From Diabrotica undecimpunctata (lineage: Eukaryota; Arthropoda; Insecta; Coleoptera; Chrysomelidae): DNA of 64,000 bases. Under the pieces are notes generated by a model, which saw only the letters and a list, made by a program, of their open reading frames with translations, searched no databases and had not been told where the DNA came from. The translations under genes were made by a program, and so were the position numbers. This document shows positions 11,521 to 23,179 of this stretch, piece by piece; the stretch's first letter is position 1; every line of letters starts with the position of its first letter. The DNA lies in the NCBI RefSeq assembly GCF_040954645.1, contig NC_092809.1, positions 84,852,573-84,916,572 on the forward strand, in the 5' to 3' direction.

Positions 11521-12680
11521 TTCCCTAACATAGACGCTTTCACAAAACTGAACATCCAATAATGTCATGATTGTTGAACGTAGACTCCCTATAAATTCCT
11601 TGAAAATAGTTTGTATTGCACGGGGTCAGTCACAGATTATTGTTTAAAACTAAAAGGTAAATTGAGGACCAGAAATAATATTGTTCGCAAGCTTGTCAGC
11701 TAAAAATGAGGTGCACATCCTTCCACCCTTAAAACATAGACGCTTGCACTATATGCATCTGCCGCCGAATATACCTTGTTAGACAAATTAACCATTCTTT
11801 GTTTTTGTGCACACTACTACCAATTTTAACACAAAAATATCTATTGTAGCTCTTAACCATATTTATTTTGAGATAACCGTTCATCGAGATATCATATGTA
11901 GTACACAAATAAGACCAGAACTAAAATAATAAAAAAGCTTTATAAAAGATATCGCAGAAGATTGGATGAAATAAAATTAGTTTTTATTAATCGGATGCTT
12001 ACATAAGACGTACAAAGACATACTCACGCAAACAAAATATATTACGAAATTTCTGTAATTAAAAAAAACATCGAGTTCGGCATTGAACTAATAAAATTAT
12101 ATTAAATAAAAGAACAACATTTTTAAAAATGCAGAAAAAATAAAATTTCCTATGCAAGCGAATATTCCATTAAATAATAAGCCCAAATCCTTTTGTATCT
12201 ATATACCTGTTTTTAAAGAACCAGTTACCTTTTAGTACGTAGTTATACCAGGTAATAAGATATCCTCTGTTACTCAGTGTAATGCGTATTAGATTACACT
12301 GTCTACGAACAGTAGATAAAAATAAGGAGCCCATATGAACCGTTCAGGGTATATGCTGAAAATATACGGTATAATCGCACAGTTGCCAAACTCTCAGAGC
12401 TTACTTAAACCGATAAACGTATGGTTCAAATATACATTGAAGAAGATCTGTACGACCCCTATAATATATACACGTGAACTAAACGATATACATTTATGAT
12501 ACAGGGGTATTTACGGGCTCCAAAAAATTTTTATAAATTATTAAACTCTACATGTTGATGAATCGACAGAACCAATATTATGGAATGGTCAAGTGAGCTC
12601 CGTATATCGGTATCCACTTGACCACGGAGCTCAATTGAACCTGAATTTTAACATGGGCGGAGTCCACTTTATGCCGTAGA
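11521..12680. other. No recognisable gene; one nested hairpin
   Basis: AT-rich. The only structure I see is a nested inverted repeat at 12586-12632: TGGTCAAGTG pairs with CACTTGACCA and GAGCTCCG pairs with CGGAGCTC. The GAGCTCCGTA word also occurs next to the TA centre of the large palindrome (2085). Confidence 0.45.
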
Positions 12681-12700
12681 TATATATATATATATATATA
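12681..12700. repeat. (TA)n microsatellite, short
   Basis: A 20-base TA run. Confidence 0.9.
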
Positions 12701-13699
12701 GATTGAATTGGATAATTGAAATACATTCGATTGCTATCGTCTTAGAACACTCGTGCGGAGGTTTATTTTTTAGTCAAGACTTAAGTTTTATCATTGTTTA
12801 AAAAAGAAAATCTTTTAAACAATGGTTTTATGTATGTTTTGAGAAAATTAAATTTTCAATCTTTTAATCTTTAAAATTTTAAAATGACGTTTGATAATAT
12901 AGTAAATTTATGGGGATGGTTTTTTGATAATGGTTTTGAAACAAACACATCGATATGCCACAACAAGAGGCAACACATATTTAGGGACAAATTATTCTAT
13001 GTGTTGGGATAAAAGGAATAATAATTAACAACACTTTAATAAATAGTATCCTTTATTTTATTTATTTATGTATTTTATAATATAAACACCATTTTTGTAT
13101 TTTTTTTTACATAAATGAGAATGTTTTTTTTTAATCAACTCGCCCGATCTGAGCTGTTTATTAATGAAATAATTTTAAATTACAAAGTGATAGATATTGC
13201 AAAAATTATATTCGCATTATTTTAATAGTTATATACCACTTATCAAAATTCTAATATCTACACATAGGCAGTATTAACGAAATAATAATTCAAGGTAAAA
13301 AAACAAAACAAAATTGTTTACATTAATAGTTATAAAAATTGATTGTAACATTGTTTTCATGAACTAAAATAAGCAATGTATGTAGTGCGAAACACTATTG
13401 GCACTGGTTGATGATTGTTTTGCTATCGAATACGTAAAAAAAACGCGTGGTGTCGTTAACAAACCTTCCTCTTCTACCTCACTATATTTTTTCGGTTTGC
13501 ATTTAGATATTTTTGGTCAAAATGCTTACTGCATAGAAATTTTTTTTTTAAATCGGGTAGCTCCAGACTTTCCAATGCAGCATTACCTACAACAATATTA
13601 TTATTAACACAACTGAAAAAGAAGCAACTTTCTGCACAATAAAGTAAAAAAACAATTTAAGTTCTGTATTCAAAATATAAATAACTTGGCAGTTATGCC
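12701..13699. other. No recognisable gene
   Basis: AT-rich. A 69-codon frame at 13398-13607 has no recognisable domain and no supporting context. Confidence 0.4.
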
Positions 13700-13706
13700 T
13701 ATATAT

Positions 13707-13777
<71 letters not shown>

Positions 13778-13788
13778 TATATAAATAT

Positions 13789-13871
<83 letters not shown>

Positions 13872-13899
13872 AATATATATGTATATATATATATATATG

Positions 13900-13975
<76 letters not shown>

Positions 13976-13988
13976 TATATATGTATAA
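13700..13988. repeat. (TA)n array with AAAT and GTAT interruptions, ~290 bp
   Basis: A nearly continuous TA dinucleotide run with several periodic ATAAATAT and ATGTAT variants. Frames across it (Tyr-Ile repeats) are spurious. Confidence 0.97.
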
Positions 13989-14027
13989 GAGTAAGAAAAA
14001 AGAAATTTTTTAGATAGGAAAAAAAAA

Positions 14028-14077
14028 AGATCCCATAGGACTACCAAAAACAAATTTTTGGTAGTCTTATGGGATCT
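14028..14077. repeat. 23-bp inverted repeat
   Basis: AGATCCCATAGGACTACC plus AAAAA (14028-14050) pairs with the segment at 14055-14077 at 22 of 23 positions across a 4-base loop. The right arm encodes the start of the Penelope RT box, so the left arm is an inverted copy of coding sequence. Confidence 0.9.
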
Positions 14078-14300
14078 AGTCTTTCACCCATTCTAAGTAG
14101 CTATGTCATGAATGATGTTATCAGTGATTGTATCAACAATTGCACTTTTTTCATTCCTTTTTTTAAAGATATGTAGATGATTTAGTTTTGGCACTTCCTA
14201 AACACAAAATTATTGAAATAGTCAACATTTTCAAGTATCATAATCAACATATACAATTTACAGTTGAGGAAGAGGTAGACAATTCTCTAGTTCCTTAGAG
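14054..14300 (+). mobile_element. Penelope-like element RT fragment
   Basis: The frame reads [20 protein letters not shown] and, after a one-base frame change near 14170, RYVDDLVLALPKHKIIEIV then IQFTVEEEVDNS. These are the motif-B and YVDD active-site boxes of a Penelope-like element reverse transcriptase, followed by the usual FTVE.E box. The fragment stops abruptly at about 14300, where an unrelated minus-strand LINE begins. Confidence 0.75.
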
Positions 14301-15685
14301 TAGGTTTCAAGTCCAGTGCTTTATACAGGTTGGTGAATTGTTTGCAGTTGGTAAGTTTGGTATGGTTGATTCGTAGTCTTGTAATAGTCGATGCTTCTCT
14401 TCTAGTTATGAAGTCTAGGGAGAGATGACCAATAAAAGATTGAAGTTTATGAAAAGTTGTTTTGCTCTTTTGTTTTAAGTTTTGTCAAGTATCCTCTACC
14501 GACTTTTTAAAACGAATTTTGAGATTCGTTAGCTAGTTGAATTGGAGTGACTTCAGTCACCCCATGGTTGGTAGCTTCTTTGGCAAAATGATCTGCTGTT
14601 TTATTACCAGTAATTCCGGTGTGAGAAGGCAGCCATATGAGAGAGACTGTTACATCGTAAGCAGAGAGATTTTGGTATATGTCATGAATGTTTTGAACTA
14701 ATAGGTGCTCAGTGAAAATTGTATTGACTAAATGGATATATGAAAGTTAATCTGAACAAATGGCAATATGTCTGTTTTGATGTGAGATGCATTTAAAAGC
14801 CAACACAATACTATATAGTTCATCTATGCAATCTAGATCATCTGTGCAAACGTTGCATATTAAGGGTAACCGAGATGATCTTACAAGTTCATGTTTAGTG
14901 GTTACTGCACAACCATTACCAGTGGTAGTTTTAGAAGCATCTGTATAGAGAATTAAATTCTAAAAATGCTTTCTTTATAAGAAGGTTAGAAGATTTAAGT
15001 TTGTTAAAAATAGTGAGTGAGGTATATATTAAAGGGAGATCTTTAGCCCAGAGGGGAAGTAAAGGTAGAGGAAATGAACTAGTCACAAAAAGGTCAATAT
15101 TTTTAAGTAGTGGACAAATTAATTGAGGTATAGGTTTTATGATAAGGTGTTGGTTATTGTTAGTGTAAGAAGACGGCATTGTGGCAATTAGGGAATGAAC
15201 GAGATTAAATGGATTTGCAGATGTTGATGCAGCATACGAAAGTAGAAGTGATTATCGTCTTAGGGTAGGAGAAAGTTCATTAGATTCACGGTATACACTC
15301 TCAATAGGACTAAAGCGAAAAGCGCTCAGATCTAGAAGTAGTTTTATTGGCACCCCATTGAAGATGACTGAGGGTTTTAAAAATATTCAACCTTTTAAAA
15401 CAATTGATTTTAAGTTCAGAGATTTGATTTTTTCAATTTAATCTGGAGTCAAACATAAAACCGAGAATTTTACAATAATTAACACCAGAAAGTAGAGAAT
15501 TGTTAAATAAAATTTGGGGTAAGGGAGTGGAAATTCCTATGGAAAATATTATTATTTTGATTTTGCTCTCAGAGAGTGATAATCCTAGTTCGTTAGATCT
15601 ATCTTGAAGTAGATTTACTACACTTTGTATAAGTTTATATGAGGATGGGACAAATTTAAGATGGCAGTAAATTATTAAGTCATCA
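14301..15685 (-). mobile_element. Jockey/I-type LINE: RT palm and RNase H
   Basis: Read from the gap leftwards on the minus strand. DDLIIYCHLKFVPSSYKLIQ (15683 down) is the RT active-site box, and it begins right at the gap. NLLQDRSNELGLSLSESKIK follows. At 14945-14560 comes an RNase H domain with ASKTTTGNGCAVTTKHEL, ELYSIVLAFKCISHQNRHIA, CSD, and SLIWLPSHTGITGNKTADHF. RNase H downstream of RT is typical of I and jockey-like LINEs. Stops lie in several blocks, including one after CSD. The 5' part is lost in the assembly gap. Confidence 0.8.
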
Positions 15686-15785
15686 NNNNNNNNNNNNNNN
15701 NNNNNNNNNNNNNNNNNNNNNNNNNNNNNNNNNNNNNNNNNNNNNNNNNNNNNNNNNNNNNNNNNNNNNNNNNNNNNNNNNNNNN
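15686..15785. other. Assembly gap (100 N)
   Basis: Exactly 100 N, the conventional unknown-size scaffold gap. The right edge starts with the barcode 16-mer. Confidence 0.99.
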
Positions 15786-15801
15786 ACGCGCTATCTCAGA
15801 G
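15786..15801 (+). other. Sequencing barcode remnant (contig 5' edge)
   Basis: ACGCGCTATCTCAGAG, full 16-mer, immediately after the gap. Confidence 0.9.
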
Positions 15802-17018
15802 TGCATATGGTGCCCACAATAAAAAGATGCTTACAAAGATTTTCAATAAGCGTCTAACCCACATATAATGAAAACATGGGCTAGTTTAATTTTACAAATT
15901 TCTGTTTTCATATTATTTGACGAATGTGGTTTAGAACTTAGTTCACAAACGCCTCCATGAGTATGAATATGGCTTATATAATTTTTGCTTGATGTAGTAT
16001 GCATTATGAAGGACAGTTTTACATGTCTAACCTCATTTGTAAACAAATGTAGGTTAGATGGTTGTTGCAAAACACCGTCCATATGTTTATGGTCAAAACA
16101 AAATGGTTTAAGCTTGAATCCAACTAATTGTTCTTGTATTTCATTTGGTCCTATAAATAATCTAATAGCTAATGTTCTTGGTGTTCTTAATGATGTACTC
16201 TTGGATTCAGTTACTGAGATTAGATATTTGGGTGTATTATTGGATTGGGCATTGGCATTTAGAAGCCATTTTCTTAAAATTAAGGAAACAGGATTTTGTA
16301 ATCTTGGTTTTATTTATCGTAATAGTCATGATCTCTCACCTATTGTATTCAAATTATTGTATTGCTCTCTGGTAAGCTCAGGTGTTGAATACTGCTCTGT
16401 TATATGGTCCCCATTTCATCAAGTCTACATTGATGCCTTAGAGAGCATTCAGAGGAAGTTTCTAAGATCTTTAGCTTTTAAAGCACATATTAATATAAGA
16501 AATACTGAAAATTATTTCATTGATTATTCTGTAATAGTGTCTCAATTTAACATTGCTATATTGAAGAACCGCAGGTTGAGAGCTGATATGTTATTTTTGT
16601 TTAAAATTCTAAACAACGTTATTAATTGTCCCCCGTTATTAGCCAATGTATACTTAAACACAATACATAGAACTCGACACACTGCATTCTTTTATATTCC
16701 TTTTCATAGGACTGATTATGCTTGTCATTTTCCCTTGTCGAGAATGCTCAGCTCTTGCAATGACCTCCTATTGGATCCATTCTGTCCAAACATTAATGTT
16801 TTCAAAAGGCAACTTAAGAATCTAATTATTAATCTAGATATGTGATGTTTCTTAACTTTTGTCATTTGATATACTGTTTTAATGTACAAATTTTTACTGT
16901 TTAATTGTTTTTTGTTATTGTTGTGATGTTTATTTTACATGATCTATACTTTTTACTATTTGTTGTATTTTATTGTAAATGGTTCTACCGTTGAAATAAA
17001 TAAATAAATAAATAAACA
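15802..17018 (+). mobile_element. Jockey/CR1-like LINE, RT C-terminal half and 3' end
   Basis: From about 16030 to the TGA at 16843-16845 the frame is open. It reads the thumb and C-terminal region of a LINE ORF2: QNGLSLNPTNCSCISFGPI, EIRYLGVLLDWALAFRSHF, LLYCSLVSSGVEYCSVIWSP, and DALESIQRKFLRSLAFKA. The 3' untranslated region ends GTAAATGGTTCTACCGTTG then (AAAT)n at 16994-17016, a classic LINE terminus. This is one of the better preserved coding stretches (about 270 codons without a stop). The active-site part is missing upstream; 15802-16000 reads as unrelated sequence. Confidence 0.8.
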
Positions 17019-17199
17019 TGTTATAGTACTTGTGTTTAACACCTATAGATTGTAGTTTCATAAAATTCAGAAATAGATGCTGTTTTTGCAACTATTTGTT
17101 TACTGACATTTATTATATTTTTGTCATTATTATTGCTTATTGGACATACATCTTCCACATTTTTTTTTATTTTGGGTCATTCTGCTAGGCAAATCCTAT

Positions 17200-17600
17200 T
17201 TATAATTATATATTATGTAGTGTTAATAATACTTAATACTTATTATTATTATTATATAATGGAAAGGACCCAGACAGTACCTATTATTCTATCTACTACT
17301 GGTATTATTCCCAAAAACGTCTTAGAGAACATAAAATAGCTATGTCTAAATGAACATCTCTATAAGACCATGCAGAAAGCTGTACTCCTTGCGACATACA
17401 AATGTGTATGAAAATTTTTGGGAGATACCAGCATACCAAATCACCTAGGGGTCGATAACACGGAAGGAGTCCCACCAAAGCTCAATCCTTTTGATATCGT
17501 AGGTATCTGGGATGAGTGAATGTTCCCCTTAGAGAGAGTGCGAGCCGTATGGCTAAATCTGGATAATACTTTTTATTCATGTAAGGAAACAAATAAGTTG
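17200..17600 (+). mobile_element. LINE 3' end, family with TQTVPII box
   Basis: The frame at 17259-17337 reads RTQTVPIILSTTGIIPKNVL, then after a stop LCLNEHLYKTMQKAVLLATY and KFLGDT. This resembles the C-terminus of R2/NeSL-like LINE proteins (VPI..ATG.IPK, then MQKAV..T...RKFL). The downstream text GATGAGTGAATG, GAGAGAGTG and CGTATGGC also occurs in the same order at 54990-55040, so both are 3' ends of one family. Confidence 0.5.
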
Positions 17601-17720
17601 AATAGTGTTAACAAAAATCAAACAAGTACTAGAAAAGAATAACCTTAAGTATACAAAGAAAAAGTCAACAAAAGAGGTATAAATTTATTCATAAATTTGA
17701 AAATAAATAATAAGGAACTA

Positions 17721-18055
17721 CAGTCCCTGGCACAAAATTCCACCACTAAAAATGTTTGATTAAGTTTGACAATTTATAACTTTTTTATTTGTATTCCGAT
17801 TTTCAACATTCTTGCATCAGTTTGTAGGTACATGTATTGGCATCGTTTGTCATTATTCTGGTAATAAACAATTTTTGCTTAGATGCAATTAGAAGGGGGT
17901 GAATGGAAGCGTTGTATTTTCTACTAACTTTCTCAAAAAAATTCTGTGGAAAAATTTCATGAAAAATGTTTCATAGTCCTTTCATATTATCTCAGGGCAT
18001 CCCTAAAATTTTGTTTTTTGAATTATCCGAATATCTATTTTCTTGTAAGAGCTGT
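17721..18055. repeat. Left terminal inverted repeat, Tc1-like
   Basis: Inverted match to 20890-21102, with an extra 100-odd bases in this arm around 17850-17960. Confidence 0.8.
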
Positions 18056-18984
18056 AATAAAAACACTGCTTTGTAGTTTTATTTAATGAAAAATATCAAA
18101 CAGAATAAAATTAATAACATAACAAAATTAACAACAAAACAAAAGAATTCAATAGCGGGTATGTCCATCTCTCGCAAGCAATGACTTCACAATCTGTTTG
18201 CCATCGAATGAATAAGATGTGTTATCCTTGTCTGGAGAATAGCCCGATATTCTTCTACCAGCACCAACCCTAACTGTACCTACCAAATTTTCTGGAGGTC
18301 TAGGATGACGGAAGATTTTCAATTCATCCCATAAATGCTTGATCAGATTGAGATCTGGGCTGCATGTGGGCAATTTCAATCTTATCAATCCAACCTTATC
18401 CATATAATCATTTACAATATGGGCAACATGAGGTCTAGCTTTATCGTGCATTAATTTAAACTGATTCCCAAGGAAAGGTGCAAATGGACCTACCCCATCT
18501 TGGAGAACTTATCAATGTAGCGACGAGCAGTCAGCTCCATTTTCAACGAATACAGAATCGGTACGTGCCTCGCTAAAAATGCCTGCCCAAATCATAACGG
18601 AACCGCCATATATTCTATCGGATATGGTGACGTCGGCAAATGCTTCATTTCGACATCTTTAAACGCGCTCCCGACAATCGGGCGACCTCAAGCAAATCCT
18701 TGATTCGTCGGTGAATAAAACATAACCCCATTGTTGTACAGTCAAGAGGATATGCAATCTTTCAAACGCCAGTTGCTGCTGTCGATGCCGAGGAAGTAGT
18801 TGTGGTGCTGTCGTTGGCCTTCGTGAATGAAGCCCAATTTCTGCCAATCTTCTTCATATCGTTCTTTCACTGACATTTGAATGACATACAATTTGCAGAT
18901 GATTTCTTAGATACACAGCAGTATCTCATCAATCTCTCAAGGATCTAACAACGATAAAGTGAGCCTAGGCGTCTTGCGAATTTT

Positions 18985-19975
18985 CCAGTCTCAAGATGCC
19001 TACTGAAGAGATCATTCAAGCAGCAGAAAATATAAAGACAGGTAAAGCCCCAGGTCCAGATAAAGTAACACCAGAGGTAATAAAACGGGCAGTAAAAGAG
19101 AAACCCGAATTGATACATAGAGTATTCAACAAACTTTTGAATATGCGCAAATTCCCAGATAAATTGAAGTTGGCGAGACTCATATTATTACCAAAACCCG
19201 GAAAGAACCCGGACGAAGCTAACTCATATAGACCACTATGCGTACTAGATTGCATAGGAAAATACTATAAGGGTATTATAAAGAAACGTCTGGAAGAACT
19301 TAAAGTACTAGGAATAATTTATTTGAGATAGAAAGTATGGTTTTAGAAAAGCCAGATCGGTTACAGATGTGGTGAGGAAGATCTCTCTGACACTGTAAAA
19401 AAAAATGAGAAAAAGATGGGCCATGCTCGTGATGTTCCATATGAAGAATGCCTTCAATTCTGAAAATTGGCATCAAATACCAATGAAGCTGGAAGTAGCA
19501 GAGTGTCAGACTACATAATAAATATCACAAGGAAATACCTGACAAAAAGATATTTAAATGTGGCATATAATGAAGATATGAAATTATCATCAGGAGTACC
19601 GCAAGGGTTTGTTTTGGGACCTACACTATGGAACATACTGTACAACAGAGTATTAGAAATAGACTATGGTCAAGACACCTACGCCATATCATATGCAAGC
19701 GACCTCGTAACCCTAATAGAGACTGATATAAATGGGGATATTAAAAACAAGGTGACAAGTTGTTGCAGAAAAGTTAACAGGTGGATGATAGAGAATGACC
19801 TTGAGTTGGCAAGTAGCAAAACAGATATAGTAGTACTAAAGGGACCAAGACAGAGATCAAACCTGAGTTTTGATTTAAATGGTAGTATTATAGAGCCGAG
19901 TAACTGTGCTAAATATTTGGGCATACACCTTGATTCTGGGAACAGGGAACCGCTGCGATTATGTCAAATATAGGC
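18985..19975 (+). mobile_element. R1-like LINE RT fragment nested in the Tc1 element
   Basis: At 18996-19331 the frame reads EEIIQAAENIKTGKAPGPDK, VFNKLLNMRKFPDKLKLARL and LLPKPGKNP then SYRPLCVLDCIGKYY. At 19467-19973 it continues in another frame with SDYIINITRKYLTKRYLNV, LSSGVPQGFVLGPTLWNILY and an active-site box read as YASD where YADD is expected. CCRKVNRWMIENDLELASSK and AKYLGIHLDS close it. This is the R1/I-type reverse transcriptase. It lacks both ends and has a one-residue loss in the catalytic box. Confidence 0.8.
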
Positions 19976-20345
19976 AGGCTGAGTCCTCCTCCTCTATCCT
20001 TTATCCTTCGTAAGGATGTGGTAACGTTATGGTATTTGACGAATGGTTGCTATCCATTCTTGTCTCTCCTGGGCGCGGTGTGCTGCCTCAGATAGACAGT
20101 AACTGTTGGCTCACTTTATTTGGTCTGACCATCAGAGTGGTGATCTTCCTCGAGTTCTTTTACCGTCTACCTTGCCTTCAACCACCAACCTCTTCATGCC
20201 TTCCATTTGCCTGGTAATTTGTCCAAAGTACCTCAATATATTTTGTGCGATTTGCTGTCCAGGGTATGCGCATCATTCTACAATATACCCACATTTCAAA
20301 GGCCATTATACGTCTATATGTGTATACGTGGGCTGAGTACCTATA
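19976..20345 (-). mobile_element. RTE-like LINE 3' terminal fragment
   Basis: The minus strand reads RRIMAFEMWVYCRMMRIPWT, then in a shifted frame RQMEGMKRLVVEG and a GKRTRG-type tail, ending near QERQEWIATIRQIP. This is the C-terminus of an RTE-like ORF2 with the AFEMW.YRRM.RI box. It abuts the R1-like fragment tail to tail, inside the Tc1 element. Confidence 0.65.
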
Positions 20346-20676
20346 AAATAATAAAAGTAAAATGTATCTCCAGGTGGCACAGTTCAAACTCCTATATTAG
20401 GCACTTGTATGGCTTGACATGTTAAGATTTAAAAAATATAAAGAAATATTAACAAGAATCCAAAGAAAATCCCCCCTCAAAGTAATAAGTGTGTACCGGA
20501 CTACATTGACGATACCTATCCCAAACAAGTCGAATTGTAAAGTCAGTGAGAAACCTCAAAGTTCCTGCCACGTAATTTTTGCTATGACCATCCTCTATTA
20601 AAGCAACAATTCGAGCTACGTCTGCTACTGCCAACACCATGATGATAAATAAGTTATTTTCTTGCTGTCACTGTCA

Positions 20677-20678
<2 letters not shown>

Positions 20679-20743
<65 letters not shown>

Positions 20744-20752
20744 TACATATAT
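20679..20752. repeat. (TA)n microsatellite
   Basis: A TA run of about 60 bases followed by GTACATACATATATA, inside the Tc1-like element beside its right repeat. Confidence 0.95.
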
Positions 20753-20889
20753 AAATTTAATAAAGACTTTAATAAACTAAGTGTTAGAACATTTTATAAT
20801 AAATAAAGTTAATAAATTAGATTAATAAACTCAGTTCAGTATTCATGTTTATGAGTCAATAAGTGCTTTTATGTACATAAAATTGTGCA

Positions 20890-21102
20890 GCTCTTACAAG
20901 AAAAGAAATTTTTTTATAATTCAAAAAGCAAAATCTTAAGGATGTCTCCGAGATAATATGAAAGGGCTGAAATAGAATCAGCTCTTCAATTTTTCAACAA
21001 ACTTTCTACAAACTGATGCAATAATCTTGAAAATCGGAATACAAATAAAAAGTTATAAATTGTCAAACTTAATCAAACATTTTTAGTTACTGCCAGGGAG
21101 TG
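20890..21102. repeat. Right terminal inverted repeat, Tc1-like
   Basis: Inverted match to the left arm, ending CCAGGGAGTG before the TA target. Confidence 0.85.
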
Positions 21103-21104
21103 TA

Positions 21105-22315
21105 TTAATCTAAGTGACTCAGTTAAAATTATTTTGAAAAACTTTTAAAACATATTTAGATTATTTATCATACTTAGTTATTGATGATTATTCTTTTTTT
21201 TTTAATTCACTTCAGACACATTACTTCAAATGAGATAAATGAGTAATACACATCCTAATATTTGTTTTAAATATTAATGTATTTTGGTATTATTTGCAAT
21301 GCCATATTTTAATTAGTCACTCACTGACCTTAAATCTGTTTTAGAGACCAGTAGCTAGAAATCTGTTTATCAAGTTTAATGTTGACATAGTTAAGTATTA
21401 TGTCATCTTTTTTCATTAAGTTAATATTTACAGTTAATAGTGCTGGCCAATCGCCTCACAGCGAAGCCATAAAAAACAGAAGAAGAAGAATATTTACAGT
21501 TTATAATTTAGATTACTACTATATTTGCTGTAAATCAGTAGGGTATAATAACATATCAATATTGTAAAATGTACAGTAAAGTACAGTGCTCAAATAATAA
21601 ATATTTGAACTTACAGATAATTCAAAATATGATTCATAAAATGTAGAAGAGAATGTAAGTACTATTAGGTAGTCTGCATTGAAGATGTATCACCTAATAG
21701 TCAATTGATTAAGATTAAGTGTTGTCCAATGAATGCAAAAATATTCTTGAAAAAATACAAATTCTTCAAAGTATTGAAAGATATCATTCAGAGGAGAAAG
21801 CCTTAATATGGAAATATACATAATTGTTTGATACTATTATAGATATTGTATTTAACATTTGAACAACTAAGATGAACCAGTAGAAAATTGTATGTGAAGA
21901 AAAAACAACATTTATATTTCCTACATGTCATACATTATAATTATTATTACCTATCTTTTTGCAATATAGAGTCTTGTGATTATGCAGATTTCTTCTAATT
22001 CTTGTAGTTTTCTTTTTCCATTCTGTTTTATTGTATTTATTTCTCTTTTCTATGCAAGTTAGTAGAAAAACGAAAATCCAATTGACAAATTAGGAATAGA
22101 TTCACATGTAAAGAAGTAAAATGGCCCATTTGTGAGCATACCTTGCTCCTATATATACTAGAATGAGCTGGGACTCCATATCTGAGCTCTTCTTGCAGTT
22201 CTAGACATCTAATCCTTTAGTAGTTTAACTCTTATTCTCCTATTTAACTGCTACTTTATTTTAATTTTTTTGACAATTGACTCAAAAACAGATAAATTCT
22301 TGTAATATGTCTACA
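21105..22315. other. No recognisable gene
   Basis: AT-rich. A GCGAAGCCATAAAAAACAG then GAAGAAGAA run at about 21462-21490 looks like an isolated LINE 3' tail. Nothing else is supported. Confidence 0.4.
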
Positions 22316-22319
22316 GACT

Positions 22320-22985
22320 TACAGTTTGACTTCTTTTTCTTATAGTGCCTATCCGTTTCAGATGTTGGCGACCATCATGGCAATCTGTATTTTGCAAACT
22401 GCTACTCTGAAAAGATTTGTGGTTGTTGTGTTAAACCATATACATAGATTTTTCAACCAGGAAATCCTTTGCCTTCCTGGTCCTCGTTTTCCTTCTACTT
22501 TTCCTTGAAGAGTTAATTGCAGGAACCCATATCTTTCGCTGTTCCTCATGATGTGACCAAGGTATTCGATTTTATCTGTTTTGATTGTGGTTAACAACTC
22601 TTTGCAGAAATGCAGATCTTGCTTTCTCTATCCTATATTTTATTTCTAGGGAACGGTCCCAATTTTCATTGACGTTCGTACCAAGGTAGGCGTATGTTTT
22701 TACTCTTTCTATTGGTTGACCATTCACACTGATTCTTTCAATTCGCTGTTCCTTCTTAGAGATCATCATACATTTTGTTTTCTTAATGTTCAGTGAAGGT
22801 CCATACTTGTGACTCTATTCATTAACTCCTGGAGGGTTTCATAACTGTCAGCGAATACCACCCTGTCATCCGCGTATCTGATGTTATTGATACATTCTCC
22901 GTTAATTTGAATCCTGGCTTCAACATCCTCTATTGCTTCTTGAAATATTTCCTGAGAGTATATGTTAAACAGGTGATAGTAGATC
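22320..22985 (-). mobile_element. RTE-like LINE RT C-terminal part
   Basis: Minus strand from right to left: INNIRYADDRVVFADSYETL (about 22895-22835), SVNGQPIERVKTYAYLGTNV (22730-22670), a gap of lost thumb sequence, then KTDKIEYLGHIMRNSERYG and GKVEGKRGPGRQRISWLKNL (22580-22470), ending AVCKIQIAMMVANI. The RT active-site box reads YADD and is intact. The middle and 5' parts are missing. It resembles the plus-strand copy at 51000-53265, so the two may be one family. Confidence 0.75.
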
Positions 22986-23076
22986 AGTATCCGACAGGGC
23001 AGAATGGAAGAACATTGTTAAGCAGGCCAAGACTCACAAAGGGTTGTAGCGCCATTAGAAGAAGAAGAAGAGTTCG
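22986..23076 (+). mobile_element. LINE 3' tail, second copy of the 4860 family
   Basis: SDRAEWKNIVKQAKTHKGL, stop, then GCGCCATTAGAAGAAGAAG. Nearly identical to the nested insertion at 4860-5077 and even shorter (about 90 bp), placed inside the minus-strand RTE-like LINE. Confidence 0.85.
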
Positions 23077-23116
23077 TCTTTAGTACAACCAATTTGTGGC
23101 AATAATGTTAGACGAT

Positions 23117-23120
<4 letters not shown>

Positions 23121-23174
<54 letters not shown>
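23121..23174. repeat. (TA)n microsatellite
   Basis: A 54-base TA run at the boundary between a LINE and a Penelope-like element. Confidence 0.95.

Positions 23175-23179
<5 letters not shown>

Larger units (their letters stand above)
18149..20640 (-). pseudogene. Tc1-like transposase, split and mutated
   Basis: The N-terminal helix-turn-helix piece is at 20640-20450, MVLAVADVARIVALIEDGHS then VWDRYRQ. After the nested retroelements the protein resumes near 18980 (RLTLSLL), then GLHSRRPTTAPQL, QQWGYVLFTDESRICL (first catalytic Asp), GGSVMIWAGIFSEA, HDKARPHVAH (second Asp, with the usual Asn after it changed to Lys) and TCSPDLNLIKHLWDEL. Family members have NPIEHLW in this last box. The Lys where the third acidic residue should be makes the DDE triad incomplete. 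The C-terminus DGHTRY ends at 18149. In-frame stops and frameshifts add to the loss. Confidence 0.85.
17721..21102 (-). mobile_element. Tc1-like transposon with long TIRs, interrupted
   Basis: It begins CAGTCCCTGG at 17721 after TA (17719-17720) and ends CCAGGGAGTG at 21102 before TA (21103-21104). Terminal inverted repeats of over 200 bp match through TTGATTAAGTTTGACAATTT, ATTCCGATTTTC and TCTTTTCTTGTAAGAGCTG. The left arm has an extra segment. The transposase is on the minus strand in two pieces, separated by about 1.45 kb of retroelement sequence (about 18990-20450). A (TA)n run lies at 20679-20752. Together with the inserted material the unit is 3.4 kb. Confidence 0.85.

Noticed and set aside
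13709..14053. Tyr-Ile repeat ORFs here and at 24583-24944 and 25403-25693
   Set aside because: Translations of (TA)n microsatellites.
18996..19973. Possible host gene, because two long plus-strand frames are well preserved
   Set aside because: The text is an R1-type reverse transcriptase split by frame changes.
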